A DNA stretch of 64,000 bases from Bacteroidetes bacterium HGW-Bacteroidetes-4 (GCA_002840905.1 PHDD01000005.1:67012-131011); one strand, 5' to 3'. Shown: positions 25,932-35,256, numbered from the stretch's first letter. Translations and numbers: made by a program. The notes: a model not told the origin generated them from the sequence alone.

Positions 25932-26005
25932 CTCCCCCTCTTGGACTTGAACCAAGGACCCCCTGATTAACAGTCAGGTGCTCTAACCAACTGAGCTAAG
26001 GAGGA
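25932..26005 (-). tRNA. tRNA-Asn (anticodon GTT)
   Basis: This 74-nt cloverleaf reads 5' TCCTCCTTAGCTCAGTTGG... on the minus strand. The acceptor stem TCCTCCT pairs with AGGGGGA (one T-G pair). The D-arm holds GCTC/GAGC, the anticodon arm CCTGA-CTGTTAA-TCAGG with anticodon GTT (Asn), and the T-arm CTTGG-TTCAAGT-CCAAG. The discriminator is G; the genome continues CCC, so CCA is added post-transcriptionally. An ideal promoter lies 45 bp upstream and a strong terminator just downstream. The three fragments toward lower coordinates are copies of its 3' part. Confidence 0.96.
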
Positions 26006-26049
26006 AGAACGCTCACAACCTGAGTAAATCCGTTTCTCAAATTGCGTGG

Positions 26050-26080
26050 CAAAAATAAGCGCATCTTTTGAATCTGCAAA
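26050..26080 (-). promoter_or_regulatory. Promoter of tRNA-Asn
   Basis: Minus strand: TTTG (26080-26077), exactly 19 bp spacer, TATTTTTG (26057-26050). This is the full Bacteroidota consensus TTTG-N19-TAnnTTTG, about 45 bp before the tRNA 5' end. Confidence 0.8.
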
Positions 26081-26217
26081 ATATTTAACCAATTTTTTTA
26101 CCCCCCCCTGCAACTTTAAAGTTTCTATTGTGACTGTCAATTAATTGCGATATTATTTTTTTATTCTTTAAATTTAGAGTTATTTCGCAACGTTTTTTGA
26201 ATTTTTGAACCAATACA

Positions 26218-27186
26218 ATGGATAAGATTTTAGGAATGGGCAACGCCCTGGTCGATGTAATGACTAAGTTAAACAACGACAGCACACTAACCGAATTAAA
26301 CCTGCCCAAAGGAAGCATGCAATTGGTGGATGCCAATTTCAGCAAGCAGGTAATTGAAAGTACACATCACCTGAATCAGGTAATGACATCAGGGGGTTCG
26401 GCAGCAAATACCATACACGGACTGGCTCGTTTGGGCATTGAATCCGGTTTTGTAGGTAAAGTTGGCGCCGATCCGCTGGGTGTTTTTTTTAAAGAAGATC
26501 TGGAGGAAGCCGGTATTGAACCTTTTCTTTTGCTGAGCGAGACCCCGACCGGAAAAGCCGTAGCTTTGGTTTCACCCGATTCGGAACGCACCTTTGCTAC
26601 TTATCTGGGAGCGGCGGTTGAATTGTGCGCTTCCGATATCAATCCGGGTATTTTCGAAGGGTATCAATACTTTCATATCGAAGGATATCTGGTTCAAAAC
26701 CATGAACTGATTGAAACTGCGGTTAAAATTGCCAAAGAAAAAGGTTTGAAAGTTTCACTCGATTTGGCCAGCTACAATGTGGTAGAAGAAAACAAAGATT
26801 TTCTGCACCGGATTGTTCGCGATTTTGTGGATATAATTTTTGCCAACGAAGAAGAAGCCCGCGCTTTTACCGGAAAAAATCCGGAAGAATCGCTGAACGA
26901 ACTGGCTAAACTTTGCGAATACGCTGTAGTAAAAATCGGTAAACAGGGTTCTTTAATCAAACACGGAACCGATGAAGCCCGGGTTGGTATTATTGGTATT
27001 GATGCTTTTGATACTACCGGAGCTGGTGACCTTTACGCTGCCGGATTTTTATACGGAATGGTTCTTAACCTGTCGTTAAGCAAATGCGGAAAGATGGGAG
27101 CCCTCCTTTCGGGAAAGGTTATTGAAAACTTAGGGGCTAAAATATCTGAAAAAGGATGGGCATTTATTAAAGAACATCTGGAATAG
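26218..27186 (+). CDS. PfkB/ribokinase-family kinase, adenosine-kinase-like
   Basis: This 322-residue cytoplasmic sugar or nucleoside kinase has the N-terminal PfkB motif as GGSAANTIHGLARLG with the nearby GKVGADPLG, and the C-terminal signature DAFDTTGAGDLYAAGF, in which Asp271 is the catalytic base and GAG forms the anion hole. The opening MGNALVDVM and the overall length resemble bacterial adenosine-kinase-like proteins common in Bacteroidota; fructokinase or ribokinase activity is also possible. The closely following minus-strand mannan locus makes a hexokinase-like role tempting, but it is transcribed in the opposite sense with a shared terminator and nothing else links them. Confidence 0.88.
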   Translation: MDKILGMGNALVDVMTKLNNDSTLTELNLPKGSMQLVDANFSKQVIESTHHLNQVMTSGGSAANTIHGLARLGIESGFVGKVGADPLGVFFKEDLEEAGIEPFLLLSETPTGKAVALVSPDSERTFATYLGAAVELCASDINPGIFEGYQYFHIEGYLVQNHELIETAVKIAKEKGLKVSLDLASYNVVEENKDFLHRIVRDFVDIIFANEEEARAFTGKNPEESLNELAKLCEYAVVKIGKQGSLIKHGTDEARVGIIGIDAFDTTGAGDLYAAGFLYGMVLNLSLSKCGKMGALLSGKVIENLGAKISEKGWAFIKEHLE

Positions 27187-27197
27187 TGAATCGCTTT

Positions 27198-27244
27198 AAT
27201 AACAAGGCGGTCTGGAATTATAATATCCAGGCCGCCTTGTTATT
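27198..27244. terminator. Strong bidirectional terminator
   Basis: 19-bp stem AATAACAAGGCGGTCTGGA with TCCAGGCCGCCTTGTTATT (one T-G pair), 9-nt loop, T/A-rich on both flanks. It separates the kinase gene (+) from the end of the mannan locus (-). Confidence 0.92.
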
Positions 27245-27259
27245 TTCAAAAACTCCGGT

Positions 27260-29893
27260 CTATTCAAATAAAACCGCCCGGGTTAAAACCTGAGTGGTTT
27301 CAGCGTGATAACCTTTCTGATAGGGTGCTTTCCCGCCTACAGAAATTTCAAAAACTCCGGTTTCGTTTTTAGCACAGCCTTCATCGTCGAACACTACAAG
27401 TTGTTCCGATGTCAGCGTAAAGCTAACCATTTTTGATTCCCCGGGATTAAGGTGAATGCGCTGCACCCCCTGCAACGAAACCAAAGGAACGGTTACTGAA
27501 GCTTCAACATCCTTTACATAAAGTTGTACCACTTCGTCGCCAGCAAATTTTCCGGTATTGGTGACTTTTACATTTATTATTAAAGGTTGGGTAAAGGATG
27601 CCGTTTTTGGTAATATAAAATCGGTGTATTCAAACTGTGTGTAACTCAATCCATGTCCAAACGAAAATAAGGGTTCACCAGTAAAAAAGCGGTAGGTACG
27701 TCCCTTCATGGCATAATCTTCAAAATAGGGAAGTTGATATACGCTTTGGTAGAAAGTTACTGGCAAGCGTCCGGCTGGATTGTAATCGCCAAACAACACA
27801 TCGGCAATGGCTGCACCTCCGGCTTGTCCCGGATACCAGGCTTCCATTATGGCCGGAATATGTTCTGTTTCCCAATTAATGGCCAGCGCACTTCCATTCA
27901 ACAGAACAAGAACAATAGGCCGTCCTGTGGCATGAATTTTTCTGATGAGCTTCGTCTGCGTTTCGGGCAGTCCTAATGTGAGCCGGTCGCCTCCTTTAAA
28001 TCCCTCAACATCTACATCCATTTCTTCGCCTTCGAGTTGCGGCGACAAACCCATGCAAAGAACTACCACTTCTGACTTTTTTGCAAGCTCAATGGCTTCC
28101 TGTTCCAAATTTATTCCCGTACGGGCCCAAACAAGTTTCATCATGGCCGAACGGGTTAAGTGGGTATAATCAACCTGTAATTGATATGGTTTCCCTTTTT
28201 CCAGCTTTATTTTTTTATAACGACTTTGGTTCCGATGATACCCGTGATAATTCACCAGCTCTTCGCCATCAATCCATATCCGGTAGCCATCTTTTCCGTC
28301 GCCACCCAGGTAGTATTCCCCAGTAAGTTCGGGAACCAGCCATCCGCTCCAGCGGATGCTAAAACTATCGACCGGAACCTGCGGAACGGGAGCATTTCCC
28401 TGCCAGTTAAAATTAATTTGCGAATGCGTATCGGTAAACACCGCATCGCCGGAACAATTTATATTATTATAATATGAAGCGGCTAATCCCGAAGAAGTTT
28501 TTTGCGCATCGAGATAAAAATTTTCGGCAGGAATGGCCTGAAGGTGAGGCAATTTTTCGGCCAAATCGCAACCCTGGGCATACCGTACTTCCGCTGTTTT
28601 TCCAACTTTATCGATGATTCCCTGCAAAGGAGTAATCGCTTTCTCGGGATGCCCGTTGTAATTGCCCAAAAGCATTTCTTCGTCGTTCGCATTGGGCCCA
28701 ATTACAGCAATGGTTTTTAAGTTTTTTGAAAGAGGAAGTACGTTTTGTTCGTTTTTTAGCAAGACCATACTTTTTTGTGCCGAAAGCAAAGCGGCTTCTT
28801 TATGCTTATCAGAATTCACCACATCGTAGGGAATCTGTGCAAAAGGAACCATCGATTCGGGATCGAACATGCCCAATTTAAAACGGGCACGCAATAAACG
28901 CCGAAGCGATTCATCGACAAAACTTTCGTCGACCAGTCCTTTGTTTAATGCTTCAACCAAAGAAGGATAAACGCTGCCACAATTCAAATCAGTTCCTGAT
29001 TTTAAAGCCATTGCTGCTGCTTCAGCTTCAGTATCCACCACCTGATGGTTTTTGTAGAAATCGACCAGTGCCCAGCAATCAGAAACCACATATCCCTTAA
29101 ATCCCCATTGTTCACGTAACAAATTGTTTAATAAGTATCCGCTTCCACAACAGGGTTCGCCGTCGAGCCGGTTGTAAGCACACATGAACGACTCAACCTG
29201 CGCCTCGTCGATGGTTCGCTTGAAATGCGGAGCATAAGTCTCAAAAAAGTCACGTTTGTTTACTTGGGCATCAAAAGTATGGCGGTTGTATTCGGGCCCG
29301 CTGTGAACCACAAAATGTTTTGAGGTAGCTACCAGCTTCAGGTATTTCTCATTGCTACCCTGTAAGCCTTTTATAAACTCAACCGCCAATTCCCCCGTTA
29401 AAAAGGGATCTTCGCCATAGGTTTCCATACCTCGACCCCAGCGGGGATCGCGAAAAATATTAATGTTAGGTGTCCAAAAGGTTAGTCCCTGATAAATTCC
29501 CCGTTGACCGTTACGAGCGGCTTCGTGATGTTTGGCACGGGCCTCGTCGGAAATAATTACGGCATTGGCAAACATTTGTTCTTTATCGAACATGGCAGCC
29601 ATTCCTATGGCCTGTGGAAAAACCGTGGCTAATCCGGCACGCCCCACCCCGTGTAAGCATTCGTTCCACCAGTTGTACTGAGGAATGCCCAGGCGTTCAA
29701 TAGCCGGCGACTCATAAACCAGTTGCGATACCTTTTCTTCAGGGGTCATGCGTTTCAGCAGGTCATCAATACGCTCTTCAACCGAAAGTTTCGGATTCTG
29801 AAAAGGGTATTCATACGAAGGATTGCATGCAGACAGCATCCATAAAAAAACCAGCAGTAACAGTTTGTAAAATATTTGTACAGCCTTTTTCAT
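27260..29893 (-). CDS. GH3 glycosidase lipoprotein with PA14 domain (probable beta-glucosidase/xylosidase type)
   Basis: About 877 residues from ATG 29893 (a TTG two codons upstream is also in frame). The signal ends in LSAC (Cys23). Next come the GH3 N-terminal barrel (NWWNECLHGVGR, GMETYGEDPFL, KHFVVHSGPEYNR, and nucleophile Asp in KGYVVSDCW), the GH3 C-terminal domain, an inserted PA14 carbohydrate-binding domain (about 445-590; LTGEYYLGGDGKDGYRIWID), and a C-terminal fibronectin-III-like domain. In a mannan locus the expected job is removing terminal beta-linked glucose (or mannose) from glucomannan oligosaccharides; the subfamily also includes xylosidases. It is the last gene of the locus, 135 bp after a GH5 gene. 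Confidence 0.9.
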   Translation of the reverse strand: MKKAVQIFYKLLLLVFLWMLSACNPSYEYPFQNPKLSVEERIDDLLKRMTPEEKVSQLVYESPAIERLGIPQYNWWNECLHGVGRAGLATVFPQAIGMAAMFDKEQMFANAVIISDEARAKHHEAARNGQRGIYQGLTFWTPNINIFRDPRWGRGMETYGEDPFLTGELAVEFIKGLQGSNEKYLKLVATSKHFVVHSGPEYNRHTFDAQVNKRDFFETYAPHFKRTIDEAQVESFMCAYNRLDGEPCCGSGYLLNNLLREQWGFKGYVVSDCWALVDFYKNHQVVDTEAEAAAMALKSGTDLNCGSVYPSLVEALNKGLVDESFVDESLRRLLRARFKLGMFDPESMVPFAQIPYDVVNSDKHKEAALLSAQKSMVLLKNEQNVLPLSKNLKTIAVIGPNANDEEMLLGNYNGHPEKAITPLQGIIDKVGKTAEVRYAQGCDLAEKLPHLQAIPAENFYLDAQKTSSGLAASYYNNINCSGDAVFTDTHSQINFNWQGNAPVPQVPVDSFSIRWSGWLVPELTGEYYLGGDGKDGYRIWIDGEELVNYHGYHRNQSRYKKIKLEKGKPYQLQVDYTHLTRSAMMKLVWARTGINLEQEAIELAKKSEVVVLCMGLSPQLEGEEMDVDVEGFKGGDRLTLGLPETQTKLIRKIHATGRPIVLVLLNGSALAINWETEHIPAIMEAWYPGQAGGAAIADVLFGDYNPAGRLPVTFYQSVYQLPYFEDYAMKGRTYRFFTGEPLFSFGHGLSYTQFEYTDFILPKTASFTQPLIINVKVTNTGKFAGDEVVQLYVKDVEASVTVPLVSLQGVQRIHLNPGESKMVSFTLTSEQLVVFDDEGCAKNETGVFEISVGGKAPYQKGYHAETTQVLTRAVLFE

Positions 29894-30028
29894 TGTCAAA
29901 GTGTTAAATGCAATATGGTCTATATCAAGGACTCTACCTCCTTATACTCTTAAAACTAAATAACAGGTATTTATAAATTTTATAAGCAAAAGAGCCTGGT
30001 ATTCAGTAAAAGTTTGAATAAAATTACA

Positions 30029-31087
30029 TCATTTTTTGTAAGTGTCTTTACAAAATTGTCCGAATTCTGTAGGGGTAAATGTTTCCCACGATTCAATCAT
30101 GTTGGGATGCCATTCGGGATCGAAAACCCACCAAAGCCAGCTAATACCGTTAGCATTCAAATAATCGATGATGCGTTTGCCATAATCTTCATTATCTTTT
30201 AATCCGGAATTACCCAGCACAAAACCAATTTCGGTGGCTATTACCGGATACTCCCAGGCAGCAAAACCAAATGCTTCCTCCCATTTTGGCTCCCAGGGCT
30301 GTGAACGCTTATGACCGTAAGGATGGGTAACGTATCCTATTCCTTCGCGGGAAACCGGTTCAAGGCGGAGTGGCGTCAGATCATAAGCCCAGTCGAATCC
30401 GGCTACCAGGGGAATGGTTTCTTTATCGAAAGCCCGAATAACATCAATAACTTCTTCCATCATAGTTTTCCAAGTGCTCCACGAAATGGTACCCAACTGT
30501 TTACGATAAGTGGTGGGTTCGTTAAAAAGTTCATAAAAGGCAACGGTGTTGTGACCCCCATAACGAATTGCCATGGTACGCCAAAACATGCAGGTTTCGC
30601 TAAAAGAAGTAATGTACATGGGATTCTGAAAAAGCTCTGTTTTCAGGTTCCCGATGGAATGCCAATCGATTATTACATAAATTCCCAATTCGGTACACCA
30701 GTTTACCGCCTGATCGAGCAATTTCAAGTAACCAGCTGGGGTTCGCTCGCGCCAGGCAACCGGATGAACGGGAATACGAACCAGTTCAATTCCCCAGGCT
30801 TTTATTACTTCAAAATATTTTTTGTTCCATTGTCCCTGATTGGCTATTTTATCGGGATCGGAAATGGACACTCCTTTAAAGAAGAGTGTTTCGCCCTGCT
30901 CATTTACAAACTTGTTTTTTTCAACCTTCACTAAGGGCAATTTCTTTTGATTCGATGCTTTTAAAGGCTCATTCAGATGACTTTCGTGCCACCATTCATG
31001 ATAATCCGGATTGCCCTGTGCCTGAACTGTTACTGCACCAACAGTAAGTACGAATGCTACGAACAGATTCTTTAATGTTTTTTTCAT
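30029..31087 (-). CDS. GH5 family endo-glycanase (cellulase/mannanase clan), secreted
   Basis: About 352 residues from ATG 31087; the signal peptide ends TVQAQ. It is a single GH5 (beta/alpha)8 barrel with acid/base Glu190 in YELFNEP, nucleophile Glu286 in VIATEIGF, the conserved RIPVHP arginine, IDWHS and THPYGH. Substrate is endo-beta-1,4-mannan or -glucan by context; the subfamily is not certain. It is separated from the upstream esterase gene by a terminator and a ~230-bp region with repeats resembling those before the first gene of the locus, so it has its own regulated promoter and probably co-transcribes GH3. Confidence 0.87.
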   Translation of the reverse strand: MKKTLKNLFVAFVLTVGAVTVQAQGNPDYHEWWHESHLNEPLKASNQKKLPLVKVEKNKFVNEQGETLFFKGVSISDPDKIANQGQWNKKYFEVIKAWGIELVRIPVHPVAWRERTPAGYLKLLDQAVNWCTELGIYVIIDWHSIGNLKTELFQNPMYITSFSETCMFWRTMAIRYGGHNTVAFYELFNEPTTYRKQLGTISWSTWKTMMEEVIDVIRAFDKETIPLVAGFDWAYDLTPLRLEPVSREGIGYVTHPYGHKRSQPWEPKWEEAFGFAAWEYPVIATEIGFVLGNSGLKDNEDYGKRIIDYLNANGISWLWWVFDPEWHPNMIESWETFTPTEFGQFCKDTYKK

Positions 31088-31141
31088 TGAGGTATTTTTT
31101 TTGTGATACAAACCGAAAATAATACGCTTTGCTTTTATTGT

Positions 31142-31178
31142 CTTTTAGAAATGTACCCTTTTCTATAATTATGGAATC
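31142..31178. promoter_or_regulatory. Candidate operator repeats upstream of GH5 gene
   Basis: Two sites, TTTTAGAAATGTACCC (31143-31158) and CTATAATTATGGAATC (31163-31178), lie 20 bp apart. They match the repeats at 56785-56841 at 12/16 (to the first) and 11/16 (to the third), in the same orientation relative to the downstream minus-strand gene. By hand alignment only. Confidence 0.35.
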
Positions 31179-31240
31179 TACCCACTAATTTATTGATACT
31201 TCGGGCACAGAAACACAAAATGTTTGATAATTTACAGCTA

Positions 31241-31278
31241 AAAAAATGGAAGCCATAACGTTTTCTCACGGCTTCCAT
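31241..31278 (-). terminator. Intrinsic terminator after the SASA esterase gene
   Basis: Minus strand: ATGGAAGCC (31278-31270) pairs with GGCTTCCAT (31254-31246) around a ~15-nt loop, followed by TTTTTT. It ends the GH5-to-esterase transcription unit. Confidence 0.82.
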
Positions 31279-31320
31279 CTTTATATTTTTTCAAAATGCT
31301 TTTTAAATAACTTACAAATA

Positions 31321-33312
31321 TTATGGCTGTGTAATGCCTCTCCAATTGTCGGTTCTGAAAGGAGAAGTTGGTAATCCGGCACTATTAACCAAGTTGCACT
31401 CAGGATTACTTGACCAGGCATAACGTACGGCTACAGGCTCTAGAACTTTAGCGGAGCTAACCATTACTTTATTTCCATTAATTTTTGCCTCGGCCCAATA
31501 GAATTTTTTGTCGGCCCCGGCAATAGCAAAACCGGTAAGTTTTCTGCCGTCTGAAGTGGATAAGCCTTCATAAACAAAATCAAAAGAAAGCTCAAAACTG
31601 TTACCTTTAATTTCGTGCGACTGATACATGGGACCGGAATAAGGAATTTCCATTCTGTAAGTTTTTGCCAGGGCATTTAATGCCAGTCGTTTTCCAACAT
31701 CCTGTTTGTTACCCGGGTGAATGTCTTTGGCATCACCAATATCAATGGTAACCGCCATTCCGGTATTGGGTAGTTCAAGGGCCAGGGTTTGAGCTTCGCG
31801 TAACTCGGCCCACGTATCATCAATGGGATTTTCGTTACGCGGCATGTAACTGGCTAATTGAACAAAATAAAATGGAAAATCGCCTTGATTCCAGTTGCTT
31901 CGCCAATCCTGAATCATGGTTTTAAATAAATCGCGATACTGAAAAGCACGTCCGGCATTGCTTTCGCCCTGGTACCATATGGCTCCCTGAATGGTATAAG
32001 GAATAAGCGGATGTATCATGGCATTATATAAAACGGTCGGCTGATTGGGATCGAACAAGGAAACCGGACGGGTTGCAATATCTTCAAAATCGAAGCCTTT
32101 TTTAGCTTTCCAACCTTTTGCCAGGGAAATGGAAATTCCCTTATCAGAAACCAGCTGGTAATCTTTGGGTTCGCCCATAAAACCACCACCGCCGGTATAA
32201 TCGTACACGCGCAAAGTGATAACATTTTTACCTACTCTGGCTACCCCTTTAGGAATTTTATAAACCCTTTGTTTTCCCCACTCTTTGTTCTCACCCACTT
32301 TTACACCGTTAAACCAGGCTTCGTCGTAATCGTCGGGAGCACCGTAATACAAGGTTAATTCACTTTCGGCTACAGCCACAGTTAGCATTATGGTCTTGCG
32401 GAACCAGCCTGAGCCATCGTAATTTCCCAGCCCGGTTTCTTCCCAAAGTTTTGGAAAATCGATGGGCATCCAATTGGAATCGTCCAAATCGGGGGCGGCA
32501 AATCGAACATTGGTTCCTTCGAATCCGGGATCGGCAGCTGCTATTTCCTGCATCATTTTGCGGGTATCAGCTTCAAACTTTTTCATAAGGCTGTCGCGAG
32601 AAGCATCGAGACTACTAATTTTTTCCACTTGTTCTGCAAAATCGGGCATTTGCAACAAAGCTTGCTTGCTGGTCCATGCCTCGGCCACTGTCCCCCCCCA
32701 CGAGGTGTGAATTAAACCAATGGGAACATCCAGTTTTTTATGCAGTTTGCGGCCAAAGAAATAAGCTGTTGCCGAGAAATCTTTTACCGTATTCGAATCG
32801 CAAACCTGCCAACCTTGGGTACCTATGGTGTCAATTTGATTAAAGGCAATATTTTTTTGAACCGTAAACAATCGAATGGCCGGATAATCAGCTGTCGCTG
32901 CTTCCTGCTCGGCATTGTTTACATGTGCCCAGTTTCCCAACAAAGGCATTTCCATATTCGACTGGCCGGAACAAACCCACACTTCACCCAACATCAGGTT
33001 GGTAAAAGTTCTGTTTATTTTACCTGAAGATATGCTCAGTTCATAAGGACCGCCTGCTTCGGTTGTGGCTAATTTGGCAAGCCATTTTCCTGATTTGTCA
33101 GCGCTGCAGCTTGTTTGGCTTCCCCAAGATCCTTTTATAGTAAGCTTAGCTCCTGGATCAGCTATTCCCCAAATATTTACTTTTGAATTTTGCTGAAGTA
33201 CCAGATTATCGGTAAATAACTGGTCGGGTTCAACAAAAGTTGTTTTGGTGCAACTTGAAGCTATCATTAAGGTGACAGCAAACATTCCAATGAGTAATCG
33301 TTTTGATTTCAT
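31321..33312 (-). CDS. Sialate O-acetylesterase-like (SASA/SGNH) carbohydrate esterase lipoprotein
   Basis: This 663-residue lipoprotein (lipobox IASSC, Cys21) has the SASA/DUF303 architecture. A small beta domain at the start leads into GEVWVCSGQSNMEM with nucleophile Ser118. A GH2-like galactose-binding sandwich is inserted (about 280-395; LTLYYGAPDDYDEAWFNGVKVGE), then the esterase fold resumes (GAIWYQGESNAGRA) up to the catalytic DIHPGNK His. Members remove O-acetyl groups from sugars, and relatives act on acetylated mannan or xylan. Here, among mannanases, acetyl-mannan is the likely substrate. It lies 93 bp after the CE2-like gene and just before a terminator. Confidence 0.88.
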   Translation of the reverse strand: MKSKRLLIGMFAVTLMIASSCTKTTFVEPDQLFTDNLVLQQNSKVNIWGIADPGAKLTIKGSWGSQTSCSADKSGKWLAKLATTEAGGPYELSISSGKINRTFTNLMLGEVWVCSGQSNMEMPLLGNWAHVNNAEQEAATADYPAIRLFTVQKNIAFNQIDTIGTQGWQVCDSNTVKDFSATAYFFGRKLHKKLDVPIGLIHTSWGGTVAEAWTSKQALLQMPDFAEQVEKISSLDASRDSLMKKFEADTRKMMQEIAAADPGFEGTNVRFAAPDLDDSNWMPIDFPKLWEETGLGNYDGSGWFRKTIMLTVAVAESELTLYYGAPDDYDEAWFNGVKVGENKEWGKQRVYKIPKGVARVGKNVITLRVYDYTGGGGFMGEPKDYQLVSDKGISISLAKGWKAKKGFDFEDIATRPVSLFDPNQPTVLYNAMIHPLIPYTIQGAIWYQGESNAGRAFQYRDLFKTMIQDWRSNWNQGDFPFYFVQLASYMPRNENPIDDTWAELREAQTLALELPNTGMAVTIDIGDAKDIHPGNKQDVGKRLALNALAKTYRMEIPYSGPMYQSHEIKGNSFELSFDFVYEGLSTSDGRKLTGFAIAGADKKFYWAEAKINGNKVMVSSAKVLEPVAVRYAWSSNPECNLVNSAGLPTSPFRTDNWRGITQP

Positions 33313-33405
33313 AATATGTGATGCGTTTGTTTTTTACGAAAATGCTAATTTATTGAATTCTTTTCAATCTTATTACATCTGGTTTTGAAACCAAACACAT
33401 AAAAA

Positions 33406-35256
33406 TTACCAATTCATCAATTGCTTAATAAATGGTTCCAGTTCGTTGGCAACCTGTTGATGTTCTTCCATGCTTGGGTGTGAGTCACATCCGCTATTCA
33501 AATTGTAACTTAAAGCCAGCATGTGAACTTTTACATCGCCTTGTTCGTGGCAATAAGCCACAATTCCGGTCAAATACTTATCGAGGGCATTAAACAAATA
33601 GTTGTCGGCCATTGGACTGGTTAAACAAACTATTTGAGCTTGTGGATACTTTGAACGGACGCTTGCAATAAAGTTTACATAAGCACTGCAAAAACTGGCA
33701 GAATCCTGCACACCATCGTTTTGTCCCAGGCAAATGGTAACCACATCGGCCGGGTATTTGGTAAAATCCCAGGGATAATCGCCTGTTGTCATGTTAACCG
33801 AATGATAAATGTCGGGCATCTCGTAGGTAATATCGCAGCAACTGTGAATCATTCCAATACCGGAAACAGAAGTAAGCATCCATTGTGCATTTAATCGACG
33901 AGCCACTTCGGGACCATAAGAACGGAAAGCGTTGTGCTGATCGTACCATTCGGCAGTATTACAGGCAATCTGACTATCGTCGACTCCATATCCGCAGGTA
34001 ATGGAGTTTCCGATAAATTCTATCCGACGTTCCGGCATTGGGTCGGGCACCAACAGCTCATCGCAGCGAAATCCGGCCAGTTCCAGATATCCAATGCCTG
34101 CTTCGGTATCTTTAAAAATCATGAGGGTATGTTCCCCCTCGGGTAATTCTTTAGCCAGGTCGATGGTGTTTTTTTTATCGCTTGTTTGTATGCGTGTTGG
34201 AACGCCATCAATAACCACCTGAATGTAATTATGATAGGTGCCATATCGTACCTGATCGTTTAGCAGAACCTGGCAATAAGTTCCCCTGAATTTGACTATA
34301 AAACCGGTTCCGGCAGCAAAGAAACGAGGTGCCAGCGGATTGGCAAAATCAACCCGACCCAGGTATTGAATCTTTTGATTCGTGGGTTTTATCACTTCTT
34401 CAATAACATAAACCCGCCAGTTTTTTACGGAATTGATTGGGGTAGTTAGCCGGTAATCAACATAGCCGGTTTCGGAAAAGTCGACAGCATCACCCGAAGC
34501 TGGTTCAATGGCCGCTTCATCGGAAACCTCAATTTCTGGAACCACTGACGTAAGATTGTAGTCGGCTGGAACTTCGATAGTGATGGTGGCATTGTTAAAA
34601 ACAGAATGCCCCGATTGGTTAGGAATGGTGTAACTGATTATATCTGCATTGTAAACTTTTTCTGTAGTTACGCTAACTGCCCAGTTCTTTTGGCTCTCAT
34701 TTTCAGCTGTAACCACGTAATTAACAGGCCCCTGACTAAAGTCAACCGATTCGCCCGATTCAGGAATAATAACCGCTTTGGGTGAGATTTGAATCTCAGG
34801 GGCTAAAGAAGTCAAGTCGGTTCCTAACTTTACTTCGATGGTTATAGTAGAATCGCTAATTACGGCGGGTTTATTTTGACGTTTCAGATAAAATGCCAGA
34901 ATTTCGGCCGCATTACTTTTCTGATGTTCAATGGTGGCTTTCCAGATTTCCGAAGAATTGTCTTCGGCAGTAACGGTATAGCTTACCGGACTTTTACTAA
35001 AATCGACCACCTGCCCTGATGCCGGATTTATTTGAGCTTTTTCTGATACCGTTATTTCAGGAGCAACCGCGTTTAAGGAAATGGTACTATCAACCCAAAT
35101 CTGAATGGTGGATTCTTCAGGGTTTATGTTGGTTTCTTGTACCTGTCCTTCGACCAGAAATGAAAGAATCTTTTTTTCGCTGTTTGCTTCGTTTGCATCA
35201 GTGCATGAAAAAAAGCTAACAAAAGCCAAAAGCACTATAAATTTTAATACATTCAT
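33406..35256 (-). CDS. CE2-like acetylesterase lipoprotein with three N-terminal repeat domains
   Basis: This 616-residue protein (lipobox FFSC, Cys18) has three ~85-residue repeats at about 29-112, 113-200 and 201-286, each with a block like APEI.(V/I)S..A.I.P.SG..VDFS...Y.VTAE and a Trp near its end; they look like DUF5018-type domains. A CE2-type jelly roll follows (about 293-400), then an SGNH hydrolase with Ser418 in FIGNSITCGYG, CLGQNDG and a terminal DSHPS. CE2 enzymes deacetylate plant polysaccharides, including mannan. The repeats probably extend the catalytic part from the membrane or bind glycan. It is co-oriented with the GH5-SGNH fusion gene, 46 bp downstream of it. Confidence 0.87.
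   Translation of the reverse strand: MNVLKFIVLLAFVSFFSCTDANEANSEKKILSFLVEGQVQETNINPEESTIQIWVDSTISLNAVAPEITVSEKAQINPASGQVVDFSKSPVSYTVTAEDNSSEIWKATIEHQKSNAAEILAFYLKRQNKPAVISDSTITIEVKLGTDLTSLAPEIQISPKAVIIPESGESVDFSQGPVNYVVTAENESQKNWAVSVTTEKVYNADIISYTIPNQSGHSVFNNATITIEVPADYNLTSVVPEIEVSDEAAIEPASGDAVDFSETGYVDYRLTTPINSVKNWRVYVIEEVIKPTNQKIQYLGRVDFANPLAPRFFAAGTGFIVKFRGTYCQVLLNDQVRYGTYHNYIQVVIDGVPTRIQTSDKKNTIDLAKELPEGEHTLMIFKDTEAGIGYLELAGFRCDELLVPDPMPERRIEFIGNSITCGYGVDDSQIACNTAEWYDQHNAFRSYGPEVARRLNAQWMLTSVSGIGMIHSCCDITYEMPDIYHSVNMTTGDYPWDFTKYPADVVTICLGQNDGVQDSASFCSAYVNFIASVRSKYPQAQIVCLTSPMADNYLFNALDKYLTGIVAYCHEQGDVKVHMLALSYNLNSGCDSHPSMEEHQQVANELEPFIKQLMNW

Noticed and set aside
26218-27186. Membership of the PfkB kinase in the mannan locus
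   Set aside because: It is on the opposite strand, behind a strong two-way terminator, and the adenosine-kinase-like sequence gives no link to mannose.
33360-33395. Short inverted repeat TGGTTTTGAAACCA as terminator between esterase genes
   Set aside because: The stem is only 6 bp with almost no loop and no following T run on the minus strand.
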